Assembly (NCBI RefSeq): GCF_031760065.1
Contig: NZ_CP134500.1
Location: 2,790,001 to 2,854,000, forward strand
DNA from: Streptomyces durocortorensis
GTDB lineage: Bacteria > Actinomycetota > Actinomycetes > Streptomycetales > Streptomycetaceae
Direction of reading: 5' to 3'
Length of the DNA stretch: 64,000 nt
Shown here: in pieces, positions 34,759 to 43,613 of the stretch
Numbering within the stretch: the first letter of the stretch is position 1
How the letters are laid out: every line of letters starts with the position of its first letter
Notes under the pieces: model-generated
What the model saw: only the letters and a program-made list of their open reading frames with translations
What the model was told of the DNA's origin: nothing
Database searches by the model: none
Program-made: the position numbers and the translations under genes

Positions 34759-36264
34759 ATGAACGCCACCGCCACCGCCACCGAACAGCTGCCCGTCGTG
34801 GTCGTCGGGGCTGGCCCCGTCGGCCTGGCCGCGGCCGCCCATCTCGTCGACCGGGGCCTTCAGCCGCTGGTCCTGGAAGCGGGCTCCCGGGCGGGTGCGG
34901 CGGTGTGCGAGTGGTCGCACGTACGGCTCTTCTCCACCTGGGGCGAGCTCACCGACCCGGCCGCCGAGAAGCTCCTCGCCCCCACCGGCTGGGCCAAGCC
35001 CGACACCGGGACCTACCCGACCGGCGGCGACTGGGCGGAACGGTACCTTCAGCCGCTCGCCGACGCCCTCGGCGACAGGGTGCGCCTCGGCGCCCGGGTC
35101 ACCGGCGTCTCCCGCGTCGGCCGTGACCGGATCGTCGACGCCGACCGAGAGGCCCAGCCCTTCTCTGTCCATGTCACGTACACCGACGGCCGCGAGGAGA
35201 AGGTCCTCGCCCGCTCGGTCATCGATGCTTCCGGCACCTGGACCACCCCCGGCCCGGCCGGCGGGGACGGACTGCCGGCCCCGGGCGAGCGCGCGGCGGC
35301 CGACCGGATCTCCTACCGCGTCCCCGACCTCAAGGACCCCGCCGTACGGGCCCGTTACGCAGGCAGGCGCACGGCCGTCATCGGCTCCGGCGCCTCCGCC
35401 TTCACAGCGCTCGCCTCCCTGGCCGACCTCGCGAGGTCCGAGGCCGACACGGTCACGGGCACGGGACCGGGGACAGGAACCGGCGCGGGTGCGGGCACGA
35501 GCAGGGGAACGGGCACCGGCTCCAGCACCGGCACCGGCACCGGCACCGGCACGCACGCCACCTGGGTCCTGCGCCGCGGCATCTCGGGTTCCACCTTCGG
35601 CGGCGGCACCGCCGACCAGCTGCCCGCCCGCGGCGCACTCGGCCTCGCCGCGAAGGCCGCCGTCGACGAGGGCCACGCGGACGCGGTCACAGGCTTCCGG
35701 ACGGAGGCGTTCGAAAAGGCGGGCGACCAGGTGATCCTCGTCGCCGAGGACGGCCGCCGTCTGGACGCCGTGGACGAGGTCATCGTCCTCACCGGCTTGC
35801 GCCCGGACCTATCCTTCGTCTCCGAACTCCGCCTCGGCCTCGACGAGCGCCTCCAGGCCCCCGTCGGACTCGCCCCGCTCATCGACCCGAACCAGCACTC
35901 CTGCGGCACGGTCTACCCGCACGGAGCCAAGGAGCTCTCCCACCCCGAGAAGGACGTCTACCTCGTCGGCATGAAGTCCTACGGCCGGGCACCCACCTTC
36001 CTCGCCATGACCGGCTACGAACAGGTCCGCTCCGTCGCCGCCGCCATCGCCGGCGACCAGGAAGCCGCCGAGCGGGTCGAACTCACCCTGCCCGAGACCG
36101 GCGTCTGCGGCGGAGCCGGCCTCTTCGACGAATCCGAGGCGAACCAGACCGACAGCGACGGCTGCTGCGCCGCCCCCGCCACCCTGACGGTCGGCATCGC
36201 CACCCCCGCCACCCCGACCGTCGGCACCCCGACCGTCGGCACCGCCACCTCCGGCGGCTGCTGA
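34759..36264 (+). CDS. arsO: FAD-dependent oxidoreductase of the arsenic island (ArsO-like)
   Basis: A 501-residue flavoprotein monooxygenase relative. VVVGAGPVGLAAAAHLVDRG binds FAD, AVIGSGASAFTALASLADLA starts the NAD(P) site, and VYLVGMKSYGRAPTFLAMTGYEQ closes it. ArsO is found in Streptomyces and other actinobacterial ars clusters; its reaction is not settled. Two oddities: a Gly-Thr/Gly-Ala repeat of about 33 residues (codons 35451-35552) sits inside the NAD(P)-domain loop, and the C-terminus ends in CGG, CCAAP and TPTVGTPTVGT repeats finishing with Cys, which could bind arsenite. ATG 34759 with GGGG upstream. Divergent from arsR2-arsN1. Confidence 0.8.
   Translation: MNATATATEQLPVVVVGAGPVGLAAAAHLVDRGLQPLVLEAGSRAGAAVCEWSHVRLFSTWGELTDPAAEKLLAPTGWAKPDTGTYPTGGDWAERYLQPLADALGDRVRLGARVTGVSRVGRDRIVDADREAQPFSVHVTYTDGREEKVLARSVIDASGTWTTPGPAGGDGLPAPGERAAADRISYRVPDLKDPAVRARYAGRRTAVIGSGASAFTALASLADLARSEADTVTGTGPGTGTGAGAGTSRGTGTGSSTGTGTGTGTHATWVLRRGISGSTFGGGTADQLPARGALGLAAKAAVDEGHADAVTGFRTEAFEKAGDQVILVAEDGRRLDAVDEVIVLTGLRPDLSFVSELRLGLDERLQAPVGLAPLIDPNQHSCGTVYPHGAKELSHPEKDVYLVGMKSYGRAPTFLAMTGYEQVRSVAAAIAGDQEAAERVELTLPETGVCGGAGLFDESEANQTDSDGCCAAPATLTVGIATPATPTVGTPTVGTATSGGC
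35451..35552 (+). repeat. In-frame G-T codon microsatellite inside arsO
   Basis: Imperfect repeats of the hexamer ggcacc/ggaacc, ending with four near-identical caccgg units at about 35525-35552. All units are multiples of three, so the frame is kept and the loop would be Gly/Thr-rich and flexible. Confidence 0.8.
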
Positions 36265-36292
36265 CCACGGCGCCCGGCACCCGGGCCCCGAT

Positions 36293-36325
36293 GGCCGCGA
36301 CCGGAACGGGGGTCCGGTCGCGGCC
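36293..36325. terminator. Terminator after arsO
   Basis: Perfect 12-bp arms GGCCGCGACCGG / CCGGTCGCGGCC with a 9-base loop, 28 bases after the stop. The remaining gap to 36540 shows no gene. Confidence 0.7.
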
Positions 36326-36540
36326 GCACGCCGCACTGCCCGCCCGCGGCGCCACACAGATCACCTGCCGGGGAATCGTCTACTACGCCTTCCACCCTCG
36401 CCGCCTCCCCTGGCGGTCGTGAACCTGTCGCAGGCCGCCACGAAGGCTCCACCGTCACCAACGGCCTCAACGGCCTCAACGGCCAGCGTCTGCTGCGCGG
36501 CGAGGCCTGGGATCGCCCTCTCAGGGGCGAGGTCGCGTGG

Positions 36541-37092
36541 TCAGCGGCCGAGATGCTGGGCTTTGTGCGCGGCCCAGCGCTCCATCAGCGAGCCCAACTC
36601 CTTGTCCAGGAACTGGAAGAACTCCAGCGTGTCGTTGATCCTGCGCCCCTGGGGGGTTTCGAGCCCGAAGTGGCTCACGCCCTCCCGCAACGTCCCCTGC
36701 CAGCTCCTCAGCATGGCGTCGCGCTCCATCAGGGCGCTGTACCACTGATCGCCCTGCACACGGTAACGCTCACGCCGCGAACCCGGCTCCCTCTCACGGC
36801 TGACCATGTTGACCTGGGCGAGATAGCGAACGGCTCCTGATACGGCTGCCGGACTGATCTTGAGGCGCTCCCCCAGTTCGGCGGAGGTCAGGTCCCCCCG
36901 CTCGGAGGAGAGCAACGCGGCGAAGACCCTGGCCGGCATACGGGCCATCCCGGCCTCGACCAGCTGGGCGGCGAAGCGCTCGACGAACCGTGAGGCGGCC
37001 TCGCCGTCGGCGACCTCCCGACCATCGTTCGAACGACTGTCGCTCGAACGGCCGTCGTCCACACGGCCGTCTTCTCGCCGCCGCTCACTCAT
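36541..37092 (-). CDS. GbsR/MarR family transcriptional regulator
   Basis: A 183-residue regulator. After a charged, probably disordered N-terminus (RRREDGRVDDGRSS), the winged HTH reads ARMPARVFAALLSSERGDLTSAELGERL, ISPAAVSGAVRYLAQVNMV, SREREPGSRRERYRV, the pattern of GbsR-type MarR proteins. The tail is helical (FFQFLDKELGSLMERWAAHK). ATG 37092. It faces an ABC exporter gene pair, and a 39-base dyad lies in the 140-base gap, so it most likely represses that exporter until an inducer binds. Confidence 0.88.
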   Translation of the reverse strand: MSERRREDGRVDDGRSSDSRSNDGREVADGEAASRFVERFAAQLVEAGMARMPARVFAALLSSERGDLTSAELGERLKISPAAVSGAVRYLAQVNMVSREREPGSRRERYRVQGDQWYSALMERDAMLRSWQGTLREGVSHFGLETPQGRRINDTLEFFQFLDKELGSLMERWAAHKAQHLGR

Positions 37093-37182
37093 GCCCTGAC
37101 CCCAGTCCTTGCGATTCGGCGCTCTGACGCCCCCGGCGCCCCGACACCCCCGACGCCCGGCGGAAGTCTACCGAGTGATTCA

Positions 37183-37221
37183 TACGGTTCCTTAACTTCA
37201 CATACTTCTGAAGGAAGCGTA
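37183..37221. promoter_or_regulatory. Long dyad operator of the GbsR/MarR-ABC unit
   Basis: Arms TACGGTTCCTT and AAGGAAGCGTA (10 of 11 positions complementary) separated by 17 bases, ending 12 bases before the ABC ATPase start. The region is AT-rich for this genome. Confidence 0.65.
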
Positions 37222-37232
37222 CGTTCGGCACC

Positions 37233-38222
37233 ATGACGAAGGCAATCAATGTGGCCGGACTGCATAAATCGTTCGGCCGGACGCACGCCCTCGACGGCAT
37301 GGACCTCTCCGTCGACACCGGCGAGGTGCACGGCTTCCTCGGCCCCAATGGAGCAGGCAAGTCCACCACCATCCGTATCCTGCTCGGGCTGTTGCGCGGC
37401 GACTCCGGCTCCGCGCAGCTCCTGGGCAAGGACCCGTGGAAGGACGCCGTCGAGCTGCACCGGCGGCTCGCCTACGTACCCGGCGACGTCGAGCTGTGGC
37501 CCAATCTCACCGGCGGGGAAGCCATCGACCTGCTCTCCAAGCTGCGCGGCGGCCTCGACCGGCAGCGGCTCGACGAGCTCGTCGAGCGGTTCGACCTCGA
37601 CCCGACCAAGAAAGGCCGCGCCTACTCCAAGGGCAACCGGCAGAAGGTCGCCATCGTCGCCGCACTCGCCTCCGACGCCGAACTGCTGCTCCTGGACGAG
37701 CCCACGGCGGGCCTCGACCCCTTGATGGAGGTCGTCTTCCAGGACGTCATCCTTCAGGCGAAGGCCGCGGGCAGGACCGTGCTGCTCTCCAGTCACATCC
37801 TGGCCCAGGTCGAGAAGCTCTGTGACCGCGTGAGCATCATCCGGCAGGGCCGCAACGTGCAGTCGGGCACGCTGAGCGAGATGCGCCACCTGACGCGCAC
37901 GACGGTGGAGGCCGAGACCGAGCACCCGGCCACCGGACTCGACACCCTGCCCGGCGTCCACGGGGTTCGAGCGAAGAACCACCGGGTGAGTTTCGCCGTC
38001 GACGGCGCACACCTCGACGCCGTCATCCGCAGGCTCGGCGAGTTCGGCATCCGCAGTCTGATCAGCCATCCGCCCACGCTGGAGGAGTTGATGCTGCGTC
38101 ACTACGGCGACGAGCTCGCCGCCAACGGCGGTTCAGGGCGCACCGACGACTCCGCGGGCCCAGGGGGTACGGGCCCCGACGCGGTCACTCCGGTCCACGG
38201 CGGCGAGGGGACGGCCCGATGA
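37233..38222 (+). CDS. ABC exporter ATP-binding protein
   Basis: A 329-residue ATPase of the drug-exporter (DrrA-like) group. Walker [10 protein letters not shown] near residue 38, signature in the degenerate form [11 protein letters not shown], Walker [14 protein letters not shown], switch histidine in LLSSHIL. The C-terminal 100 residues form the usual small beta domain plus a Gly/Pro tail. ATG 37233 starts just after the dyad. Its stop overlaps the permease ATG (ATGA). Confidence 0.9.
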   Translation: MTKAINVAGLHKSFGRTHALDGMDLSVDTGEVHGFLGPNGAGKSTTIRILLGLLRGDSGSAQLLGKDPWKDAVELHRRLAYVPGDVELWPNLTGGEAIDLLSKLRGGLDRQRLDELVERFDLDPTKKGRAYSKGNRQKVAIVAALASDAELLLLDEPTAGLDPLMEVVFQDVILQAKAAGRTVLLSSHILAQVEKLCDRVSIIRQGRNVQSGTLSEMRHLTRTTVEAETEHPATGLDTLPGVHGVRAKNHRVSFAVDGAHLDAVIRRLGEFGIRSLISHPPTLEELMLRHYGDELAANGGSGRTDDSAGPGGTGPDAVTPVHGGEGTAR

Positions 38223-39871
38223 CCGCCACCGCGGCAGCGCCCAAGACCCACAGCTCCGCCGGACCCGGTGCAGGCGCCTTCGCCGGCACCGCGACCCTCA
38301 TCCGGTTCGCCCTGCGCAGGGACCGTGTCCGCCTATCGGTCTGGCTGCTCGCGCTCGCCCTGGGCACGCTCGCCACAGCGAGCGAATACGCGACCCTGTA
38401 CGCCACCGCGGAGGAACGGGCCGGGGTCGCCGCCACCATGGACAGTCCTGCCGCGCTCGCCATGACCGGCCCGCGCCACTACCTCTCCGACTACGACATC
38501 GGTGCGATGCTCGGCCACCAACTGCTCGGGTTCATGGCGGTCCTGGTCGGCTTGATGAGCGTCTTGACCGTCACCCGGCACACGCGGAACGAGGAGGAGA
38601 CCGGCCGGGCCGAGCTGGTGCGCTCCACCGTCGTCGGACACCACGCCCAACTGGCCTCCGCGCTGGCGGTCGCCGCCGCCGCCAACGTAGCCCTCGCCGT
38701 CCTCGTGGCCCTGGCCCTCGTCTCGGCGCGCATCGACGGCATCGGCACCGACGAGGCACTTCTGTACGGGCTCACGCACACCGTGATCGGCCTCGTCTTC
38801 GCCGGCATCGCCGCCGTCACCGCGCAGGTGACCGCCCATGCCCGCGGTGCTGCCGGCATGGCACTCGCGCTGATCGGTGTCGCCTACGTGCTCCGCGCCT
38901 CCGGCGACGTCGGCAACGACGCCCTGTCCTGGCTCAGCCCGATCGGCTGGATCCAGCGCACCTACGTGTTCGTCGACAACCGCTGGTGGCCCCTGCTGCT
39001 CTGCCTGGCGTCGGCCGCACTCACCGCCGCCACCGGCTTCGTGCTGAGCGCCCGACGCGATGTCGGCGCCGGTCTCCGCCCGGCCCGGCCCGGCCGCCGC
39101 ACCGCGTCCGAAGCCCTCACCCGGCCCTTCGGCTTCGCCCTGCGGCTGCACCGGGCGACCCTGCTGGGCTTCGGCGCCGGACTGTTCCTGATGGGCGTCA
39201 TGTACGGCTCCATCCTCGGCGACGCCGCCGACATGGTGAAGGACATCGAACAGGTCCGGGAGGCGCTGGCGGAGATCGGCGGCAGCTCCGTCGCCGAGTC
39301 GTTCGCGTCGATGGTGATGGTCGTCATCGCGGTCGTCGCCGCTGTGTACGTGGTGATGGCCGGCCTGCGACCGCGAGCCGAGGAGAGCGCAGGCCGCGCC
39401 GAACCGCTGTTGGCCACCGGCCTCTCCCGCCACCGCTGGCTCGGCAGCCATGTCGCCGTCGCGCTGGCCGGCGGCACGGCGCTGCTGCTCGCGGCCGGGC
39501 TGGGATTCGGCGTCGCGGGCGCCGCGTCCACCGGGGACGCCGCCCTCGTAGGGGAGTTGCTCGGGGCCGCAGCCGTGTACGCGCCCGCGCTGTGGGTGAC
39601 CGGGGGCGTGGCGGTCGTGCTCTTCGGCTGGTGTCCGCGTGCCGCGTCGGCGGCCTGGATCGTGCCCGTGTACGCGTTCCTCGTCGGGTACCTCGGCGCG
39701 ATTCTCCGATTCCCCGACTGGATGAACAACCTCTCGCCCTTCGGCCACGCTCCCCGGCTCCCCGCCGCCCAGATGAACTGGACCCCTGTCCTTGTCCTCA
39801 CCGCCCTCGCAGCCGGTCTGATCCTGCTCGGGCTGGCGGGCTTCCGCCGCCGGGATCTGGAGACGAAATAA
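38219..39871 (+). CDS. ABC exporter permease (polyketide-antibiotic exporter type)
   Basis: A 550-residue membrane protein with about 12 hydrophobic segments in two similar halves, each opening with an amphipathic FALRxxR segment ([28 protein letters not shown]). [23 protein letters not shown] and [28 protein letters not shown] are the duplicated EExGRxEx(L)xxTxxxRxxW motif of this family. Coupled to the ATPase by a 4-base overlap. Exports a drug or lipid-like compound; substrate unknown. Confidence 0.88.
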   Translation: MTATAAAPKTHSSAGPGAGAFAGTATLIRFALRRDRVRLSVWLLALALGTLATASEYATLYATAEERAGVAATMDSPAALAMTGPRHYLSDYDIGAMLGHQLLGFMAVLVGLMSVLTVTRHTRNEEETGRAELVRSTVVGHHAQLASALAVAAAANVALAVLVALALVSARIDGIGTDEALLYGLTHTVIGLVFAGIAAVTAQVTAHARGAAGMALALIGVAYVLRASGDVGNDALSWLSPIGWIQRTYVFVDNRWWPLLLCLASAALTAATGFVLSARRDVGAGLRPARPGRRTASEALTRPFGFALRLHRATLLGFGAGLFLMGVMYGSILGDAADMVKDIEQVREALAEIGGSSVAESFASMVMVVIAVVAAVYVVMAGLRPRAEESAGRAEPLLATGLSRHRWLGSHVAVALAGGTALLLAAGLGFGVAGAASTGDAALVGELLGAAAVYAPALWVTGGVAVVLFGWCPRAASAAWIVPVYAFLVGYLGAILRFPDWMNNLSPFGHAPRLPAAQMNWTPVLVLTALAAGLILLGLAGFRRRDLETK

Positions 39872-39972
39872 CGGGCAAGTGAGCGGACCTGCCCTCGGGG
39901 CGGGACGCGACAGGGGCGCGGGCCCTGCTCCTCCGGTGGCACCCACCAGCTGTCCGGCCCGCCCTCCGGGCG

Positions 39973-40217
39973 TCACTGCGCCCCATGAGCCCTGAGGAAT
40001 TCCTCCACCACCCCGCAGACCTCCACGGGCGCCTCGTCCAGGAGCAGGTGCCCCGCGCCTTCGACCACCCTGAGCCCCACCCCCAAACGACGCTGGTGGG
40101 CCCGGCCGATGTCGCTACCTCGCGGCGGACATGGGCCACGTGCCACGCGTCCAGCCGGCTCAGGCACCAGTGCCGGACCTCCTGCTGGGCCGCGGTACTT
40201 CTGTAGACAGAGGGCAC
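39973..40217 (-). pseudogene. Alpha/beta hydrolase fragment
   Basis: Near 39973-40080 one frame reads RLGVGLRVVEGAGHLLLDEAP and VVEEFLRAHG, the catalytic-histidine strand and last helix of an alpha/beta hydrolase. A second frame upstream (EVRHWCLSRLDAWHVAHVRRE) continues it only after a frame change, and the N-terminal nucleophile region is missing. Hence a decayed remnant in a 392-base gap that otherwise holds nothing recognisable. Confidence 0.5.
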
Positions 40218-40263
40218 GTACCCGTCCTTCGTGATCGGCGTCGGCGGATGAGTGACGGCAGGG

Positions 40264-41301
40264 TCAGAGCTTCCGATCGGGCCAGTTGAGGATGCGGGCT
40301 CCGATGACCGCGGTCTGCAGGGCGTACCGGTGCCGGGGGTTGGTCGGGTCTGATCCGGTGAGCTGGTGGATGCGCTCCAGCCGGTAGGTGAGTGCGCGGA
40401 CGCTCAGGGAGAGGTTCCGGGCCGCGTGGGTGGTGACGCATCCCGCGTCGAAATAGGCGGTCAGGGTGTCCAGATGGGGCTCCGGGCCGTTACGGGCGCC
40501 GAGCAGCGGGCCGAGCGTGGTTCGGACGAGGTCGGCCATGGCCTGGCGGTCGCGGGTCAGCACCGGATACACGAGAAGTTCCGCCGCGTGCAGCACCGGA
40601 TCATCGAGTCCCAGCCGGACCGCCAGGTCCAGGGCCTGAAGGGCCTCCTCGTAGGAGTGGACCACGCCGCCCGCACCCGGGTGCGGGCGTCCGACGGCGG
40701 CCTTTCCACCGTCGGTCGCGGCATGGGCCTGCTTGGCGAAGTGGATGAGGACGTCTCGCTGGTCGCCGGGGGCGATACAGATCATCCGGCCGTCCTTGGT
40801 GGTGAGCAGGACGCTGCGGTCGCCGAAGCGTCCGGTCACCGCCCGCTCCACGAGGCGAGGTACGGCCTCGCCCTCGAGGTAGGGGTCGGGGCCTTCGGCG
40901 ACCGCGACGGCATGGGCGTGGGAGAGCCTCAGCCCGAACTGCTCCGCACGCTCCACCAGGCGCCCCAGGTCGCCACGCCCGTACAGCAGGTCGTCGATGA
41001 ACTCGCGGCGCCGTGACTCCTCCTGTCGGAAGGCGAGTTGCTGGGCCCTCTCGTAGCCCTCGCAGAGTGCCTCGACGGCGATCTGCACCGTGGCGAGCAC
41101 GCGGTCCGCGCCGGCGGTCCCGGTGGGCCAGGCGGCACGGGCCCGTGCGAGGTGGTGCACGACCAGGGCGCGCAGCGTGATGCCGTCGGCGGCCGCCTGT
41201 TCCCCGAAGACCCGGAGGCCCTCCAACTCGGCCTCGTCGGGCTCCTGCCCCACCGCCGCAGCCGAGGCCAGCAGGGTTTCGTATCCGGTGCACGTCTGCA
41301 T
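40264..41301 (-). CDS. PucR family transcriptional regulator
   Basis: A 345-residue regulator. The central part (about 115-230) is a GGDEF-like CdaR/PucR domain, and the C-terminal 60 residues carry the PucR HTH: LDTLTAYFDAGCVTTHAARNLSLSVRALTYRLERIHQLTG, followed by DPTNPRHRYALQTAVIGARIL. The N-terminal RsbR-like helical region includes LVVHHLARARAAW. ATG 41301. No adjacent target gene is obvious; the decayed hydrolase downstream may once have been one. Confidence 0.9.
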   Translation of the reverse strand: MQTCTGYETLLASAAAVGQEPDEAELEGLRVFGEQAAADGITLRALVVHHLARARAAWPTGTAGADRVLATVQIAVEALCEGYERAQQLAFRQEESRRREFIDDLLYGRGDLGRLVERAEQFGLRLSHAHAVAVAEGPDPYLEGEAVPRLVERAVTGRFGDRSVLLTTKDGRMICIAPGDQRDVLIHFAKQAHAATDGGKAAVGRPHPGAGGVVHSYEEALQALDLAVRLGLDDPVLHAAELLVYPVLTRDRQAMADLVRTTLGPLLGARNGPEPHLDTLTAYFDAGCVTTHAARNLSLSVRALTYRLERIHQLTGSDPTNPRHRYALQTAVIGARILNWPDRKL

Positions 41302-41375
41302 CCCGTAGTCCTGTTCTCAGGGTTCCGCCTGTACGGCCGCGGGGTCGCCGATGCCTTCGGGCTCGACGCTCCGGC

Positions 41376-41534
41376 TCAGGCGGGGCGGTCGTCGGCGTGG
41401 GTGACGAGCTTGTCGGCTCCGGCCCGGCGAAGAGCCTCGCAAGCCCCGGGAGCGGCTCCGCTGTTGAGGTCAGCCCGCGCGGTGCCCAGCACCTGCCGAC
41501 GGTCCGGGGACGGCTTCATCGGCGACCGGCGCAC
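41376..41534 (-). CDS. Possible 52-residue protein
   Basis: Unrecognised. From GTG 41534 the frame reads VRRSPMKPSPDRRQVLGTAR and ends with GACEALRRAGADKLVTHADD. Support is a strong GGGGGAGG ribosome site 5 bases before the GTG and mostly G/C third codon positions. No homologue comes to mind. It is transcribed toward pucR. Confidence 0.3.
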   Translation of the reverse strand: MRRSPMKPSPDRRQVLGTARADLNSGAAPGACEALRRAGADKLVTHADDRPA

Positions 41535-41971
41535 CGGAACCTCCCCCGGGAGAACAGATCCGGGGATTCCGGGCGATGGTGCAGTCGTTCGTACATGGCG
41601 GGCAGCCTTCCGGGGTCGCAACGGACGGAGGGACGGCTGCCCCCGTCGCCGACCAGACTTCCCGGCACACCAGCGCCCATGACGGCGCGTTTCGCACATC
41701 CTAGTGGCGAGCCTCTGCGGAGGACATGGTGCGCCGACCGCCCTGGGAATCCGCTCAAGCTCAGCAACGGTACGGGAAGCCCGGCCCTGGGCACCCGGTG
41801 CCTGTGCGGCACCTGGACTTGTCCCTGTTACGTGATCGCGTGCCGACCGGCCTGGCGGGCCCGTACGGCAGACATGAGGACGACCGCCGCGCCCGCCTAC
41901 ACGGTCCGGGTACGGGCGACCTCGCGGGACACCACCGTAGGAATCACAACCACACAGCCAGCCTGAGAACC

Positions 41972-42012
41972 ACGAAATCCCGCCCAGTTGAAGTAACTGG
42001 ACGGGATTTCGT
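41972..42012 (-). terminator. Strong hairpin downstream of tRNA-Ala
   Basis: 18-bp arms starting ACGAAATCCCG with one mismatch and a 5-base loop. Likely the main terminator for the leftward tRNA transcript. Confidence 0.65.
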
Positions 42013-42018
42013 GAACCC

Positions 42019-42038
42019 TTCACGAGCTAACTCGTGAA
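42019..42038 (-). terminator. Short hairpin downstream of tRNA-Ala
   Basis: Perfect 8-bp arms TTCACGAG / CTCGTGAA with loop CTAA, 13 bases past the tRNA 3' end. Confidence 0.6.
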
Positions 42039-42050
42039 CGGCCCGTCTGT

Positions 42051-42123
42051 GGACCTGTGGGGATTTGAACCCCAGACCCCCTCGATGCGAACGAGGTGCG
42101 CTACCAGACTGCGCCACAGGCCC
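42051..42123 (-). tRNA. tRNA-Ala (anticodon CGC)
   Basis: A 73-base cloverleaf without encoded CCA. Acceptor arms GGGCCTG and CAGGTCC pair, including the G3-U70 wobble that marks alanine tRNAs. The anticodon stem CCTCG/CGAGG encloses TTCGCAT; the anticodon CGC (42087-42089 on the complement) reads GCG. The T-arm has GGTTCAAAT. Confidence 0.95.
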
Positions 42124-42217
42124 TTGCGACGTGTGAAACTCTAGCACCCTCATGGGGGTGCTTGGAAATCCGTTCCTCCGCTGGTCAGCGAGTCGTGGAT
42201 CTCCGGGGCCCTGGGGC

Positions 42218-43462
42218 TCACTCATTGGCCGCACGCGGCCGGCCCTCGTCGTCGTACTGGTCGAAGAGCGGGGTCCTGCCGCGGTCGCGGGAACGGCGGG
42301 ACTGGTTGGTGCGCTGGCGCGGTGCGGGGTCGACCGTGGGGGTGGCCGGGTGCGACGTGCCGGTCTGGTGGGTGGGCTCGGCGGTGCTGGAGCGGGCCGC
42401 GCTCCAGGTCTCCGGGTCGCCGACCTCCACGCCGCCGGTGGCCCGGGGGGCGACGGGTGCGGTGACGTAGGTGGGCAGCGGTACGGGAACGGGCTCCCAG
42501 CTGTCGCCCTGGACGCGGCCGCGCTCGCGCTGCTGGTCCACCCACTCCGCGTGGTCCGTCTGCTCGACGAGGGCGCGGCGGCCCGCCTCCTGGGGGGAAA
42601 CCGTGGGGGTGGGGTCAGGCTCCGCGTGGTGGGCCTCGGCGTCGTCGTCGGGCTCGGCGGGGGCGGGGACCGCGGGCTGGTGCCTTCGGGGGCGGTTCTC
42701 GCGCAGCCGCTGCGCCGCGACCTCGGCCCGGCGCCGGTCCATGGTGAAGGCGAACCGCCGTCGCTCCTGGGCGCGCAGATGCACGATGTACGTGCTCAGC
42801 AGCACGGCGGGGACCGCGGGCGCCCACAGGAAGCCGAGGCCGCCGACCGCCGCGACGATCGCGCCGAGGGTGAAGGCGAGGAAGAGGACGACGGTGGTCC
42901 GCCTGCGCCGCGCCAGGACCTGGGAGCGCTGGGCGCGCCGAGCGCGCTCGGCGTCGGCCGCGCCGGAGCGAGGACGGGGCGGGGAGCCGGGCCCCGGCGC
43001 CCCGGACCGCTCGCCGGGCCGACGCTCGGGCGCCTGACGGTCCAGCGGCTGGTGGTCCGGCGGCTGGTGGTCCGGCGCCCGGTCCCTTTGGTCACGCGCC
43101 GGGCGGCCGGGAGCCTGGCGGCCCGGGGCACGCTCGGGCGCGTGCGCCGGGTCGTGCAACCTGGCTTCCGTATGCGCCGGAGGCGCGGCAAAGGCCCGGA
43201 CGTCCACGGATTCCATACGGTCCGTTTCCCGGTCCGGGTCGACGTCGGGCCCCGCCTCCTCGGCGGTGCGCTCCCGCAGCTCCCTGGCGTACCGGCGCTC
43301 CATCGCCGCCCGTCCGGACAGCAGCCGGATGGCCGTGCTGAAGCGTTCCGTCGGACGAGCCTCGTTGAGCTCGTCCTGCCTGCGGAGCCACATCGGCACC
43401 AAGTAGGCGGCCCAGGCCCCGACGATGACTGCGTAGATGAGGCCGCTGCTGCTCACGCTCAC
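42218..43462 (-). CDS. sepX: Membrane protein SepX / GlpR (gephyrin-like receptor)
   Basis: A 414-residue protein. Helix 1 is SGLIYAVIVGAWAAYLVPMWLRRQDE at the N-terminus; two more helices lie around residues 188-230 (VVLFLAFTLGAIVAAVGGLGFLWAPAVPAVLL), joined to long Pro/Arg/Glu-rich disordered cytoplasmic parts. This layout and the MWLRRxDE start match SepX, a Streptomyces septum protein, and GlpR of Corynebacterium, the receptor for the MoeA-like Glp. It sits four genes from moeA/glp here, in keeping with that pairing. GTG 43462 start; a second GTG two codons on is possible. Confidence 0.8.
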   Translation of the reverse strand: MSVSSSGLIYAVIVGAWAAYLVPMWLRRQDELNEARPTERFSTAIRLLSGRAAMERRYARELRERTAEEAGPDVDPDRETDRMESVDVRAFAAPPAHTEARLHDPAHAPERAPGRQAPGRPARDQRDRAPDHQPPDHQPLDRQAPERRPGERSGAPGPGSPPRPRSGAADAERARRAQRSQVLARRRRTTVVLFLAFTLGAIVAAVGGLGFLWAPAVPAVLLSTYIVHLRAQERRRFAFTMDRRRAEVAAQRLRENRPRRHQPAVPAPAEPDDDAEAHHAEPDPTPTVSPQEAGRRALVEQTDHAEWVDQQRERGRVQGDSWEPVPVPLPTYVTAPVAPRATGGVEVGDPETWSAARSSTAEPTHQTGTSHPATPTVDPAPRQRTNQSRRSRDRGRTPLFDQYDDEGRPRAANE

Positions 43463-43613
43463 ACCGTAGAGGGGATTGCACGGGAGGATCCGCCAATTGG
43501 CCCGGTGTGTCGCACGATCCGGCTGATATCACGGACTTTTTTTGTGATTGATCGGATCAGCAGATGTCGAAAGCGCGGCCCATTGTCGCCACCCGGCGAT
43601 CAAATTCGAACAC

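Larger units (their letters stand above)
41302..42050. other. 749-base gap between pucR and the tRNA gene
   Basis: Contains one possible small gene (41376-41534) and two hairpins next to the tRNA. The rest, including the 41700-41965 part, shows frames without codon bias and no recognisable product. Confidence 0.5.

Noticed and set aside
35451..35552. Short tandem repeats resembling a CRISPR array
   Set aside because: Units are 6 bases, in frame inside arsO, with no spacers. No CRISPR array or cas gene is in the window.
37089..38102. Long frames antisense to the ABC ATPase and to many other genes
   Set aside because: They mirror the high-GC codon pattern of the true genes and contain no family motifs.
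41810..41860. Cys-rich peptide frame (CLCGTWTCPCYVIAC) that could be a lanthipeptide core
   Set aside because: No start with a ribosome site, no leader-like sequence and no modification gene nearby.
42051..42123. tRNA-Ala gene as an integration (att) site
   Set aside because: No integrase gene and no second copy of the tRNA 3' end in the window.
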